This document shows, piece after piece, positions 7,995 through 17,164 of a stretch of DNA of 52,284 nt. Origin of the DNA: [Flexibacter] sp. ATCC 35208 (GTDB taxonomy: Bacteria > Bacteroidota > Bacteroidia > Chitinophagales > Chitinophagaceae); the NCBI RefSeq assembly GCF_001975825.1, contig NZ_MTKN01000056.1:1-52284 (forward strand), read 5' to 3'. Numbering within the stretch: position 1 is the stretch's first letter; each line of letters starts with the position of its first letter. The notes under the pieces are model-generated. The model searched no databases and was not told the DNA's origin. It saw nothing but the letters and a program-made list of their open reading frames with translations. A program made the position numbers and the translations under genes.

Positions 7995-8907
7995 ATAATA
8001 CCGCGATCTTTTCCAGGTGCTCCAATGCCAGATCATGGAACCTTTCCTTCTCCTTTTCCGCCCACTGATCAATCTGACAGTCATGGAATAATTGCAGCAC
8101 CTGCGCTACCTTATCTTCCGGATTAGTTGCTAACAGCTCCTTCAGCTTGGTCCGCTGTGTAGCATTACAAAGTTCCAGTGCTTTGAGCAACAGGAAGGTT
8201 TTTTTATTCACTAAGATATCTCCCCCCTGTTGTTTCCCAAATTTCTCCGGATCTCCGAAGGCATCCAGAAAGTCATCCTGGATCTGGAAGGCAATCCCTA
8301 CGTTCTTACCAAATTGATACAGGTGATCCTGGTTGTATTCACTTCCCCCGCCAATGATAGCACCCATCTTCAGACTGGCTGCCAGCAATACGGAAGTCTT
8401 CAGTGCGATCATGTTTACATAATCATCGAATTGTACATGCTCCGGCTCCATCTCTTCAAAGTCCATATCTATCTGCTGGCCTTCGCACACTTCGATCGCA
8501 GCTTTGTTAAAAGCGGCTAACAGTTTTTGTTTATGCTGAGGCTGTACCTTGTTCAGGTATTCATATACATTGATCAGCATCACATCTCCGGCCAGGATCG
8601 CAGCGGTATCACCATACAGAGTGTGTACGGTTGGGTGGTTTCTGCGGAGGGGGGCCTTATCCATCAAATCGTCATGTACGAGGGTGAAATTGTGAAAGAG
8701 CTCCACCGCTGTTCCTACCTGGAACGAGTCAGGGTGAATATTATCAAACAATTCATTGCCCATCAGTGCCAGTATAGGGCGTATACGCTTCCCACCTATT
8801 TTGAGTATGTGGCTGGCCGCATCGTACAATTTCTTAGGTTTTTCCGGAAAATGTTCCTTCGCAAAGTGTTCTCCAAACTGGATCGTTAATTCCTGAAATG
8901 AATGCAT
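7936..8907 (-). CDS. Polyprenyl (isoprenyl) diphosphate synthase
   Basis: A 323-residue trans-isoprenyl diphosphate synthase, which condenses isopentenyl diphosphate onto an allylic diphosphate to build quinone or carrier-lipid side chains. The GGKRIRP motif (38-44), first aspartate-rich motif DDLMD (79-83) and second motif DDFLD (211-215) are all intact. Product length cannot be fixed; the first motif lacks the two extra residues typical of bacterial farnesyl synthases. It is the last gene of the bioD-lpxK-RNase R operon, 34 bases after the RNase R stop. Its 3' end lies inside an unusual tandem array of copies of its own last codons. Confidence 0.93.
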   Translation of the reverse strand: MHSFQELTIQFGEHFAKEHFPEKPKKLYDAASHILKIGGKRIRPILALMGNELFDNIHPDSFQVGTAVELFHNFTLVHDDLMDKAPLRRNHPTVHTLYGDTAAILAGDVMLINVYEYLNKVQPQHKQKLLAAFNKAAIEVCEGQQIDMDFEEMEPEHVQFDDYVNMIALKTSVLLAASLKMGAIIGGGSEYNQDHLYQFGKNVGIAFQIQDDFLDAFGDPEKFGKQQGGDILVNKKTFLLLKALELCNATQRTKLKELLATNPEDKVAQVLQLFHDCQIDQWAEKEKERFHDLALEHLEKIAVLSARKQPLIELADFLLKREH

Positions 8908-8941
8908 GGTATCTTGTCAATAATTATTAATCAGGTCGAAA

Positions 8942-11158
8942 TTATGCCTTTTTACGGGAAGCACCGCCACCCTTCTTTGCAGAGGATGATTTCTTCTTAT
9001 CAGTGGCAGATCTGTCACCTTTAGCTGGTTTGCCTTTGGCAGGGCCGCCACTCCTTTCGGAAGGTTGCCTTTTGCCGCGGGGAGAGCGATTAAAATCAGT
9101 ATCCTGGTCTCTTCTGCTGCGTGGAGCTTCTCCGCCACGACCACGTACTACTCTACCCTGCGGCGGGAAATCTGCATCCTCATCTTCTATCAGCTCATAA
9201 TCCAGCTGTCTCTTTACCAGGTTTGCCGCAGCTACCTGCACCTTCACCTTATCTCCAATACGAACCTTCCGACCCGTATTCATCCCTATCAGTGAATATT
9301 CATTCTCATCATACTTAAAATCATCCTTCGTCATCATACTCTGCAAACTCACCAGTCCTTCACACTTGGTATCCACTGTCTCTACCCAGAAACCAAAATG
9401 AGCGACCCCACTCACCACACCATCGAAAGTCTCGCCCAGGAACTGCTGCATGTATTCCACCTGCTTGTATTTGTTCCCAGCTCTTTCTGCTTCCATCGCC
9501 TTGCGCTCCATCTCTGAAGAGTGCTTACACATTGCATCCATCCTTTTATCAGCATGAATATCATTGGCCAGGCACTGCGCTACCACCCGGTGTACCAATA
9601 CATCGGGGTAACGACGGATCGGAGATGTAAAGTGACAGTAGTGATCAAAACCCAATCCATAGTGACCGATATCTTCCGTCTGGTAAACGGCTTTGGCCAT
9701 GGTACGGATACCGAGGGTTTCGAGTACATGCTGTTCAGGTTTGCCCTTCGCCATCTGCAACATTGCATTGAAGCTATTCGCCAGCGCTTCAGGGTTAGAA
9801 AGATCCAGCTTGTGACCGAACTTGTTTACGAAACCAGAGAACACTTTCAGCTTCTCTTCATCCGGTGTATCGTGGGTACGATATGGGAACGGCACCTGCT
9901 GGTTATTGCCGATGCGGATATTGTATACATATTCTGCTACCTTTCTATTGGCAAGCAGCATGAATTCTTCGATCAACTGGTGGGCTTCCTTGCTCTCCTT
10001 GATCATGATGCCGATCGGCTTTGCATGTTCATCCAGCTGGAAGCGAACTTCCTGCGAAGAGAAGTTGATAGCGCCATGTTGAATACGTGTTTTGCGCATA
10101 GTCTGTGCGATGGTATTCAGCAACAGCAATTCATCTTTGTAAGGTCCGTCTCCCTTTTCGATGATCTCCTGTACCTCTTCGTAGGTAAATCGATGATCGG
10201 AATGGATCACGGTTCTGCCAATCCATTGCTCCCTGATCTCCCCTTGCTCATTGATCTTAAACACGGCAGAGAATGTCAGTTTATCTTCGTGCGGACGCAG
10301 GGAACAGAGCTCGTTCGAGATCTTTTCCGGCAGCATAGGCAGTACGCGATCCGGCAGGTATACGGAAGTAGCACGTTTGTCTGCTTCCTTATCCAGCGCA
10401 GTATCCGGCAGTACATAGTGACTTACGTCAGCAATGTGCACACCGATCTCGTACCAGCCACCACGGGTCTTTTTGACAGAGAGGGCATCGTCAAAGTCCT
10501 TGGCATCCACAGGGTCGATGGTAAAGGTGAGGGTCTTGCGGAAGTCCTTACGTTTCTTTACTTCATCACTGCTGATGTCTTCTTTGACGGCCTGTAGTTC
10601 CTGCATCACATCCGCCGGGAAGCTAAGCGGGAAGCCCGCTTCGATAAGGATCTCCTTCATAGCCAGGTCGTTGGTATCGCTGGCATCCAGTAGTTCTACA
10701 ATCTCGCCAACGGGTTTGCGGGTCTTTTCGCCCCACTGTACAATCCTGACTACGGCCTTATCGCCGCTCTTCATGTCTTTTACTTCGTTCGCTGGAATAT
10801 ATATATCCGGCATGAAGATACCCTTGTCAGGTATAAGGAATGCGAATCCCTTATTCACCTGCAGGGTGCCGGTAAACTCTGTCTTCTTACGTTTAGTAAT
10901 CGCCGTTATCACTCCTTCCATTCGTCCCTGGTTCTTAGCTGGTTTGATAACATCCACGTTTACTTCATCTCCGTCTAAAGCGGTATTCAGGTTTTTCTGC
11001 CTTACAAGTACATCTTTTTCCTGTCCTTCGACGATGACGAAAGCCATGCCGGAACGGGTGATTTCTATTGTTCCCTTGTAGGTTTTCTTTTGGCTGCTAC
11101 TGCCTTTTTCTCTGCTGCTAGCGCCTTTTTCTTTTTGAGGTTTTTTCTTTTTAGTCAT
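8942..11158 (-). CDS. rnr: Ribonuclease R (3'-5' exoribonuclease)
   Basis: An RNase II/R family exonuclease of 738 residues that degrades structured RNA. A Lys/Ser-rich N-terminus precedes cold-shock-like domains (about 30-150). The RNB catalytic domain then starts with TFTIDPVDAKDFDDALS, which holds the metal-binding aspartates. FTSPIRRYPDVLVHR is visible near residue 545, followed by an S1 domain (GETFDGVVSGVAHFGFWVE). The C-terminus is a very basic low-complexity tail rich in Lys, Arg, Gly and Ser, probably for RNA binding. The gene begins 11 bases downstream of lpxK, in the same operon. Confidence 0.95.
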   Translation of the reverse strand: MTKKKKPQKEKGASSREKGSSSQKKTYKGTIEITRSGMAFVIVEGQEKDVLVRQKNLNTALDGDEVNVDVIKPAKNQGRMEGVITAITKRKKTEFTGTLQVNKGFAFLIPDKGIFMPDIYIPANEVKDMKSGDKAVVRIVQWGEKTRKPVGEIVELLDASDTNDLAMKEILIEAGFPLSFPADVMQELQAVKEDISSDEVKKRKDFRKTLTFTIDPVDAKDFDDALSVKKTRGGWYEIGVHIADVSHYVLPDTALDKEADKRATSVYLPDRVLPMLPEKISNELCSLRPHEDKLTFSAVFKINEQGEIREQWIGRTVIHSDHRFTYEEVQEIIEKGDGPYKDELLLLNTIAQTMRKTRIQHGAINFSSQEVRFQLDEHAKPIGIMIKESKEAHQLIEEFMLLANRKVAEYVYNIRIGNNQQVPFPYRTHDTPDEEKLKVFSGFVNKFGHKLDLSNPEALANSFNAMLQMAKGKPEQHVLETLGIRTMAKAVYQTEDIGHYGLGFDHYCHFTSPIRRYPDVLVHRVVAQCLANDIHADKRMDAMCKHSSEMERKAMEAERAGNKYKQVEYMQQFLGETFDGVVSGVAHFGFWVETVDTKCEGLVSLQSMMTKDDFKYDENEYSLIGMNTGRKVRIGDKVKVQVAAANLVKRQLDYELIEDEDADFPPQGRVVRGRGGEAPRSRRDQDTDFNRSPRGKRQPSERSGGPAKGKPAKGDRSATDKKKSSSAKKGGGASRKKA

Positions 11159-11169
11159 TCTCGTAACAT

Positions 11170-12237
11170 TTAATCATGGTTACTTCCAAACTGTTCCACG
11201 TAATCAAAAATATAATTATTAAATGAATCTCCTTCCCCGAACAGGAAAGATATTTCCACCGGCATAACGGCGATGGTTATGTTTCGCTCCCGGAGTTGCG
11301 GGGCCAGGAGCTGTAGCCTTACGGCATCTTTTTCGGTGGTGATCACCATTTTATTCTCCCCGGGCAGGTTCCCGAGTTCACGTTGTATCTTATCAAGGTC
11401 GTGCACCCCATAGTAATAATGATCGGGAAAAGGCAGCTGGAAGACCTCCCGGTGGCTGCTTTTCAAGTGCTGCAGGAGTGGTTCAGGACGGGCGATACCG
11501 GCTACCAGCAACAGTGTTGTATCTGCCGGTATAGTAGTGGGTGCACCGCTGAACAGGTCGTACAGCTGACCATATTGCAATGTGGTAAAATATACATGTT
11601 GTTCATGCAAGGGATTGATTTCCTGCCTGATAGCGTTTTTTTCAGTTTCAGAAAGGTGGGGTGGACATTTGGATACGATGATACAATTGGCCCTTTCGTA
11701 TCCTTTGCGTCCTTCCCGGAGGCGACCAAATGGTACCACATGATCTTTGGTAAACCGGCGGCTGTAGTCGGTGATCATAATGTTCATACCTGGTTTTACA
11801 GAGCGGTGCTGAAAGGCATCGTCCAGCAGGATCACCTGTGTTTCGGGGCGTTCTCCGAGCAGTTGGGGAATGGCGAGCATTCTCTCTTCGCCCACGCAAA
11901 CGCTGATGTCCGGGTACTTTTGGTGAAACTGCATGGGTTCATCACCCAGCTGTGAGGCGGTGCTGTTTTCATCTGCCAGCAGGTAGCCTTTGGTACGGCG
12001 GTTATAGCCACGGCTCAGGGTAGCGGTGTGTACGCGGTCTTTGAGCAGGCGGATGAGGTGTTCGACATGGGGAGTCTTGCCAGTGCCTCCTACAGAAAGG
12101 TTGCCCACAGCGATCACGGGCAGGTCGAATTCCACAGCAGTGAGTACTTTATTGTCGTACATCCTGTTGCGGGTCCACATGACCAAACCGTACAAAAGTG
12201 AGAAAGGATATAATAAGATCTTAAGATATTGCAGCAT
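11170..12237 (-). CDS. lpxK: Tetraacyldisaccharide 4'-kinase
   Basis: LpxK phosphorylates the 4' position of the lipid A disaccharide precursor at the inner membrane. The 355-residue protein has a hydrophobic membrane-anchoring N-terminus (LKILLYPFSLLYGLVMWTRN), the variant Walker A loop GNLSVGGTGKTP (45-56), TLSRGYNRRTKG, and the VILLDDAFQHR motif around residues 135-145. All are diagnostic. It lies between the 5-formyl-THF cyclo-ligase gene (3 bases upstream) and RNase R, indicating co-transcription. Its presence implies a lipid A outer membrane. Confidence 0.95.
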   Translation of the reverse strand: MLQYLKILLYPFSLLYGLVMWTRNRMYDNKVLTAVEFDLPVIAVGNLSVGGTGKTPHVEHLIRLLKDRVHTATLSRGYNRRTKGYLLADENSTASQLGDEPMQFHQKYPDISVCVGEERMLAIPQLLGERPETQVILLDDAFQHRSVKPGMNIMITDYSRRFTKDHVVPFGRLREGRKGYERANCIIVSKCPPHLSETEKNAIRQEINPLHEQHVYFTTLQYGQLYDLFSGAPTTIPADTTLLLVAGIARPEPLLQHLKSSHREVFQLPFPDHYYYGVHDLDKIQRELGNLPGENKMVITTEKDAVRLQLLAPQLRERNITIAVMPVEISFLFGEGDSFNNYIFDYVEQFGSNHD

Positions 12238-12240
12238 GCA

Positions 12241-12822
12241 TCAGCTTTTTGTGAAATGATAAGTCGTATTGGGTGTGACCACGATATGCAGTGGAACATC
12301 CCAGGTGCCGATGTCGGCAATGCCGGTTACCGGGTCGAACAATGACAGTCCGATGGTGGTAACATCCGGGCGGCATTGTTCCAGAAAGCGGTCGTACATC
12401 CCTTTGCCATAGCCTACGCGGTGGCCGGCGGTATCGAATGCCAGCAGTGGTACGAATACCAGGTCCAGCTCAGATGGCGCGATGAGGGTACCTGATGTAG
12501 GCTCGGGAATGCCGTAGTTGTTCTTTTCCAGTACGGTGTTTTGATCCCAAAGGTAATGCAACATGGTGCTATCGGCCATATTGGAACGTGAAATTACCCA
12601 TTGGAGGTCCGGAAAATGGATCCGGGTATAGTCTACAAGAGCTGGTGTATCCACTTCCTTTTTTTCCCTGATAGGTAGAAAAATGTGTGCCAGCTTGTAA
12701 GGGCTGAAATCCAGTAGCCTGCATTGTGCGAGCAACTGCGCATTGAGCTTGGTAATCTCGTCGGAGGGAGTATTCAGTCTTTTTTCAAGAAACTCCCGGC
12801 GTATATCCTTTTTTGTTAACAA
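12241..12822 (-). CDS. 5-formyltetrahydrofolate cyclo-ligase
   Basis: Converts 5-formyl-THF to 5,10-methenyl-THF using ATP. The 193-residue protein shows the family signature GHRVGYGKGMYDRFL near residues 133-147 and a basic N-terminal KKDIRREFLEKR helix. The only start giving a full-length protein appears to be a TTG at 12822, since no in-frame ATG is available before residue 82. Sequence around the start is AT-rich. It is 14 bases downstream of bioD and 3 bases upstream of lpxK. Confidence 0.9.
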   Translation of the reverse strand: MLTKKDIRREFLEKRLNTPSDEITKLNAQLLAQCRLLDFSPYKLAHIFLPIREKKEVDTPALVDYTRIHFPDLQWVISRSNMADSTMLHYLWDQNTVLEKNNYGIPEPTSGTLIAPSELDLVFVPLLAFDTAGHRVGYGKGMYDRFLEQCRPDVTTIGLSLFDPVTGIADIGTWDVPLHIVVTPNTTYHFTKS

Positions 12823-12836
12823 TATGGTACGCTGAG

Positions 12837-13469
12837 TTATTTTAATTGTAAAGATAGCTTTTCTGCCTGTTCCTTTACAAAAGCCTTGTCAATATGGCTG
12901 GTTTGAGGAATCCTTCCCAGTTTGGGGAATCCGGACCAGGTGACAACTTCGTCTTCATTAGTATGTGTTTCGCCACTGAAGATCCAGCCCAGAACAGGAA
13001 TTTGTGCCTGCTGGAGGACTTTTGCGGTGAGTAATGAATGGTTGATGGAGCCGAGGTAGTTGCCTGCCACGATAATGACTTTGGCTTTGAGTTGTTGGAT
13101 CAGGTCGATGGTAAAGGTCGTTTCAGTGATAGGTACCATGAGGCCGCCGGCGCCTTCGATGATGAGGGGGCGGTTGGCCGGTTGGTAAGTCTCAGCTATT
13201 TCTATTATTCTTTTTACATTAATGGTTACGTTTTCGAGCCTTGCAGCGAGGTGCGGAGAGGCTGGTTCCAGGAGGCGGTAGGCCTCTTTATGGCATTTTG
13301 AAACTGGATTTGTGAGTAGATTTTTTATGGTGTCAGTATCAGTGCCTTCTTTCAGACCGGTTTGCACTGGTTTCCAGTAATCGGCCTGGAGGGACTCGGT
13401 GATACAGGCGGAGGTGATGGTTTTGCCTACGCCCGTGCCAATGCCGGTGATGAAGATGCGGTTTGTCAT
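12837..13469 (-). CDS. bioD: Dethiobiotin synthetase
   Basis: ATP-dependent carboxylation and ring closure of 7,8-diaminopelargonate to dethiobiotin, the penultimate step of biotin synthesis. A P-loop, ITGIGTGVGKT, sits at the N-terminus, WKPVQTGL near residue 31 holds the catalytic lysine, and EGAGGLMVPI near residue 105 is the family's second motif. The ATG at 13469 (MTNRIFITG) is chosen over a longer frame because it gives the canonical N-terminus. No other bio genes are in the window. It is the first gene of a five-gene operon running to the polyprenyl synthase. Biotin links it functionally to the acyl-CoA carboxylase genes elsewhere in the window. Confidence 0.92.
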   Translation of the reverse strand: MTNRIFITGIGTGVGKTITSACITESLQADYWKPVQTGLKEGTDTDTIKNLLTNPVSKCHKEAYRLLEPASPHLAARLENVTINVKRIIEIAETYQPANRPLIIEGAGGLMVPITETTFTIDLIQQLKAKVIIVAGNYLGSINHSLLTAKVLQQAQIPVLGWIFSGETHTNEDEVVTWSGFPKLGRIPQTSHIDKAFVKEQAEKLSLQLK

Positions 13470-13476
13470 AATTGTG

Positions 13477-13484
13477 CAAAGATA
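13477..13484 (-). promoter_or_regulatory. -7 element before bioD
   Basis: The minus strand reads TATCTTTG, an exact TAnnTTTG match, ending 7 bases before the bioD ATG. If used, the transcript would be nearly leaderless. The same octamer precedes rnhA and the COG0523 gene. Confidence 0.5.
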
Positions 13485-13518
13485 TTGTATATTAATTATA
13501 TAGTGGTTATTGAGTGAT

Positions 13519-13550
13519 TTGGGGCAAATCATTCATTTACCTTATTTTCG
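13519..13550 (+). promoter_or_regulatory. Possible promoter of the cystathionine beta-synthase gene
   Basis: TTG at 13519-13521 is followed after 21 bases by TATTTTCG (13543-13550), one mismatch from TAnnTTTG. It sits 22 bases before the ATG. It is divergent from the bioD promoter. Confidence 0.35.
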
Positions 13551-13572
13551 CTCCGATCAATTTAATATAGTT

Positions 13573-14931
13573 ATGAAGTTTTGCAACAGCATCCTTGAAA
13601 CCATAGGAAACACCCCATTGGTAAAACTCCACCGCGTTACCGCAGGCCTTCCCTGCCCTGTCTTTGCCAAAGTAGAATTCTTTAACCCTGGCAACTCTAT
13701 CAAAGACCGTATGGCTATCAAAATGGTAGAAGTCGCAGAAAAACAAGGTTTACTAAAACCAGGCGGCACCATCATTGAAGGTACCTCCGGCAATACAGGT
13801 ATGGGTCTTGCGCTGGCCGCTGTGATCAAGGGTTACAAATGTATCTTTACCACCACCGATAAACAGTCCAAAGAAAAAGTAGACATACTCAAAGCCGTAG
13901 GCGCCGAGGTGATCGTATGCCCTACTAACGTAGAACCTGAAGATCCCCGCTCCTACTACTCAGTATCCAAACGGCTGGCTACTGAGGTGCCGAACAGTTT
14001 CTATGTAAACCAATACGATAACCTTGCCAATCGTGATGCACACTACGAACAAACGGGTCCTGAAATCTGGGAACAGACAGATGGAAAGGTGACTCACCTG
14101 GTTGTGGCCACGGGTACTGGCGGTACCATTACCGGTACGGGCAAGTTCCTGAAAGAAAAGAATCCGGACATAAAAGTATGGGCCATAGACAGCTACGGTT
14201 CCCTGCTGAAGAAATACTTTGAAACAGGAGAACTGGATATGTCGGAAGTTTATCCTTACATCACCGAAGGTATTGGCGAAGACTTTGTACCGCAGAACTA
14301 CGACATGAATGTGATCGATGCCTTTACAAAAGTAACGGACAAAGACGGGGCTGTGATGGCAAGACGTATTACCAAAGAAGAAGGCATTTTTGTGGGGTAC
14401 TCCGCTGGTTCTGCGATTGCAGGGCTATTACAACTGAAAGCATCTTTAAAACCAACAGATGTAGTCGTGGTGATTTTCCATGATTCTGGCAGCCGTTATG
14501 TAGGTAAAGTGTACAATGATCAGTGGATGATGGAAAGAGGTTTCCTCGATGTGAAGACAGTGAAAGATGTGGTGAATAGTCGCCGTAACCAGCCATTGGT
14601 AACGGTAGAACAGGAAGAGAAAGTGAGTGAGGCGATTACTAAAATGAAGAAGTATGATATCGAACATATCCCGGTTTTACATCAGCAGGAAATAGTAGGT
14701 TCTATTTCTGAAAATGGACTTTTCAACAGACTGATTGATGATGTGAACCTGAAAGATGCGCAGATCAAACAGGTGATGCAGGCTGCATTCCCGGAGGTAA
14801 AAATGGATACGCCGATAGAGAAATTGTCTTCTTATATCAATAAAGAAAATGGTGCGGTGCTGACACGCGATGAAAGTGGAAAGGCACACATCATTACGAA
14901 ATACGATATTATTCAGGCACTTGGCAACTAA
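13573..14931 (+). CDS. Cystathionine beta-synthase (PLP enzyme with CBS pair)
   Basis: A 452-residue fold-type II PLP enzyme. Lys44 in NPGNSIKDRM is the Schiff-base lysine, EGTSGNTGMGLA is the substrate loop, and GTGGTITGTGKFLKE binds the PLP phosphate. The C-terminal ~115 residues form a tandem CBS-domain module (TVEQEEKVSEAITKM... HIPVLHQQEIVGSI), which usually senses adenosyl ligands. That argues for cystathionine beta-synthase (homocysteine plus serine) over plain cysteine synthase, but the two are hard to separate by sequence. The ATG at 13573 gives the standard N-terminus. A BtuF-like gene follows 18 bases later, so both are likely co-transcribed. Confidence 0.9.
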   Translation: MKFCNSILETIGNTPLVKLHRVTAGLPCPVFAKVEFFNPGNSIKDRMAIKMVEVAEKQGLLKPGGTIIEGTSGNTGMGLALAAVIKGYKCIFTTTDKQSKEKVDILKAVGAEVIVCPTNVEPEDPRSYYSVSKRLATEVPNSFYVNQYDNLANRDAHYEQTGPEIWEQTDGKVTHLVVATGTGGTITGTGKFLKEKNPDIKVWAIDSYGSLLKKYFETGELDMSEVYPYITEGIGEDFVPQNYDMNVIDAFTKVTDKDGAVMARRITKEEGIFVGYSAGSAIAGLLQLKASLKPTDVVVVIFHDSGSRYVGKVYNDQWMMERGFLDVKTVKDVVNSRRNQPLVTVEQEEKVSEAITKMKKYDIEHIPVLHQQEIVGSISENGLFNRLIDDVNLKDAQIKQVMQAAFPEVKMDTPIEKLSSYINKENGAVLTRDESGKAHIITKYDIIQALGN

Positions 14932-14949
14932 GATGTAAACAGCGGAAAG

Positions 14950-15753
14950 ATGGATACTACATTTTCTGATTTACCGCTTAAAGATCAAACTGGCAATCCG
15001 GTGAGGTTGTCCTTTCCACCTCACCGGATTGTATCATTAGTTCCTTCGCAAACAGAGTTATTATTTGATCTTGGGCTTTCTGATGAGATTGTGGGAGTGA
15101 CAAAATTTTGTATTCACCCGGTGAATGATAAAACCCGGGTGGGAGGAACAAAGAAATTACATATAGATCAGATTAGGGAGTTAATACCGGATCTGATCAT
15201 TGCTAATAAGGAGGAGAATGAACGGGAGCAGATCTTATCATTGATGGCCGATTTCCCGGTTTGGGTGACAGATGTGCATGATTTGGAGAGTGCCCTGGAA
15301 ATGATTTCACAAATTAGTGCAATTACAGACCGGGCAGCAAAGGGGGTGCAAATTTGTTCGGAGATAAAAACAGCCTTTGAGCAGTTGGCCTTTTTTTCTA
15401 AAAATGGTCCTCCTCACAAAAAAGTGGCCTATTTCATCTGGAAAGATCCCTGGATGGTAGCCGGAGGAGACACATTTATATCTGCCATGTTGGAGCAATG
15501 TGGGTTTGAGAATGTTTTTAAAAAAAGGACCCGTTACCCTGTTATTACCCTTGATGAATTACAGTATACTGATTGTCAACTAGTTCTATTATCTTCTGAA
15601 CCTTTTCCTTTCAAAGCAGCCCATTTTCCATTTTTTACCTCTCTTCCTGTTCAGCTGGTAGATGGAGAAATGTTCAGCTGGTATGGTAGTAGAATCTTGC
15701 GCGCTGCGGCTTATTTTCGGGATAATTTCTACCAAAATCAGGCTTTTTTTTGA
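14950..15753 (+). CDS. BtuF-like (helical-backbone) ABC substrate-binding protein
   Basis: A 267-residue protein of the cobalamin/siderophore binding-protein fold. RIVSLVPSQTELLFDLGLSDEIVGVT near residues 26-52 is the typical opening, and a second lobe contains KKVAYFIWKDPWMVAGGDTFISAMLEQCGF. No signal peptide or lipobox is visible, so it would stay in the cytoplasm unless exported some other way. That is unusual for a transport receptor but is seen in stand-alone BtuF-like proteins. No permease or ATPase gene is adjacent. It is cotranscribed with cystathionine beta-synthase, suggesting a link to sulfur-amino-acid or B12 metabolism (inference). Confidence 0.85.
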   Translation: MDTTFSDLPLKDQTGNPVRLSFPPHRIVSLVPSQTELLFDLGLSDEIVGVTKFCIHPVNDKTRVGGTKKLHIDQIRELIPDLIIANKEENEREQILSLMADFPVWVTDVHDLESALEMISQISAITDRAAKGVQICSEIKTAFEQLAFFSKNGPPHKKVAYFIWKDPWMVAGGDTFISAMLEQCGFENVFKKRTRYPVITLDELQYTDCQLVLLSSEPFPFKAAHFPFFTSLPVQLVDGEMFSWYGSRILRAAAYFRDNFYQNQAFF

Positions 15754-15816
15754 CGAATATCATATAAATCACTAGAAAACATGATTCTAACACTATAAAA
15801 CTTGTTATTTAGTACT

Positions 15817-15824
15817 TATATTTG
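15817..15824 (+). promoter_or_regulatory. -7 element of the aldolase gene
   Basis: TATATTTG is an exact match to TAnnTTTG, 31 bases before the fructose-bisphosphate aldolase ATG. No well-spaced -33 TTG is evident. Confidence 0.6.
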
Positions 15825-15855
15825 CTGTCCTTAAATGTAAAACAATCCGAAAGCT

Positions 15856-16923
15856 ATGGGAAAATACAGAGCTGGCGTATTATTCGGCGAAGAGCTGGAA
15901 GCGCTGTACAATGATGCCAAGAACAATGCATGGGCAATGCCTGCGGTAAACGTGGTAGGTACTAATACAGTAAATGCTGTACTGGAAACTGCTGCAAAAG
16001 TAAACTCACCTGTTATTATTCAGTTTTCTAACGGTGGTGCACAGTTCTTTGCAGGTAAAGGAATGCCGAATGATAAGTTGCAGGCAAACATTGCAGGTGG
16101 CATTTCCGGTGCAAAACACGTACATGAAGTAGCTAAATACTACGGTGTACCGGTTGTATTGCACACAGACCATGCTGCTAAAAAATGGTTGCCATGGATC
16201 GACGGTCTGCTGGATGCGGGTGAAGAATTTAAGAAACAAACTGGTCAGCCACTGTACAGTTCCCACATGCTGGATCTTTCTGAAGAGCCAATCCATGAGA
16301 ACATCGAGATCTCTAAAAAATATTTCGAGCGTATGAACAAGCTGGGTATGTCCATCGAAATCGAGCTGGGCGTAACTGGTGGTGAAGAAGACGGTGTTGA
16401 TAACTCCGGCGTAGACAACTCCAAGCTGTATACTCAGCCTGAAGATGTAAACTTCGCTTACGAGCAACTGTCTCAGGTAGGTACTCGTTTCACAGTAGCT
16501 GCTGCTTTTGGTAACGTACATGGTGTATATTCACCAGGTAACGTGGCACTGCGTCCTGAGATCCTGCAGAATTGCCAGGACTTCATCCAGGCTAAGCACA
16601 AAACTGCTGCTAAACCAGTTTATTATGTATTCCATGGTGGTTCAGGTTCTCCTAAGCATCAGATTACAGAAGCACTGGGTTACGGTGTAATCAAGATGAA
16701 CCTGGATACAGATATGCAGTGGGCATTCTGGGAAGGTGTTCATGATTTCTACGAAGCTAAGAGAGATTATCTGCAGGCTCAGCTGGGTAACCCAGAGGGT
16801 GCTGATAAGCCAAATAAGAAATTCTATGATCCTCGTGTATGGCTGCGTAAAGGTGAAGAGACTTTTGTAAAACGTCTGGAAGAGGCGTTCAAAGATCTGA
16901 ACTGCATTGGCAGAAATGCTTAA
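15856..16923 (+). CDS. fbaA: Class II fructose-bisphosphate aldolase
   Basis: A zinc-dependent aldolase that cleaves fructose 1,6-bisphosphate into dihydroxyacetone phosphate and glyceraldehyde 3-phosphate. The 355-residue length matches the E. coli FbaA (class IIA) type. VVLHTDHAAKKWLPW near residue 103 holds the catalytic Asp and a zinc His. ELGVTGGEEDGVDN near residue 172 and YVFHGGSGS near residue 258 complete the active site. Codon use is regular, as expected for a highly expressed gene. It has its own promoter and terminator. Confidence 0.96.
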   Translation: MGKYRAGVLFGEELEALYNDAKNNAWAMPAVNVVGTNTVNAVLETAAKVNSPVIIQFSNGGAQFFAGKGMPNDKLQANIAGGISGAKHVHEVAKYYGVPVVLHTDHAAKKWLPWIDGLLDAGEEFKKQTGQPLYSSHMLDLSEEPIHENIEISKKYFERMNKLGMSIEIELGVTGGEEDGVDNSGVDNSKLYTQPEDVNFAYEQLSQVGTRFTVAAAFGNVHGVYSPGNVALRPEILQNCQDFIQAKHKTAAKPVYYVFHGGSGSPKHQITEALGYGVIKMNLDTDMQWAFWEGVHDFYEAKRDYLQAQLGNPEGADKPNKKFYDPRVWLRKGEETFVKRLEEAFKDLNCIGRNA

Positions 16924-16947
16924 TATTGAGGGAGATATACTTCAGGG

Positions 16948-16981
16948 AAGCCGGTAATTGTGAAAATTACCGGCTTTTTCT
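16948..16981 (+). terminator. Terminator of the aldolase gene
   Basis: A 12-bp stem, aagccggtaatt / aattaccggctt, with a 5-base loop is followed by ttt. It lies 25 bases past the aldolase stop. The rest of the gap to accD (16982-17164) shows no gene, only an AT-rich leader. Confidence 0.9.
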
Positions 16982-17164
16982 TTTAAGGTGGACTCCGGAA
17001 GGATTGAAAACCAGCCACTTTTGAATAAATCAGCTCTCAGCCTGCCCGTTCTCAAAGAAAAACCTGACCGCCAACCTGTTTTATTATAATATTGCAAACG
17101 AGATACTTTTGAAGTTAATTTAATTTGTATCTTGCACAACTATTTTGTAACCTAATAGTTCAAT

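Noticed and set aside
9521..10597. 358-codon plus-strand frame opposite RNase R
   Set aside because: It lies fully antisense to the RNB domain of RNase R and has no family resemblance.
13477..13550. Shared riboswitch in the bioD / cystathionine synthase divergent region
   Set aside because: Only about 100 bases separate the two genes and no conserved aptamer-like fold was visible.
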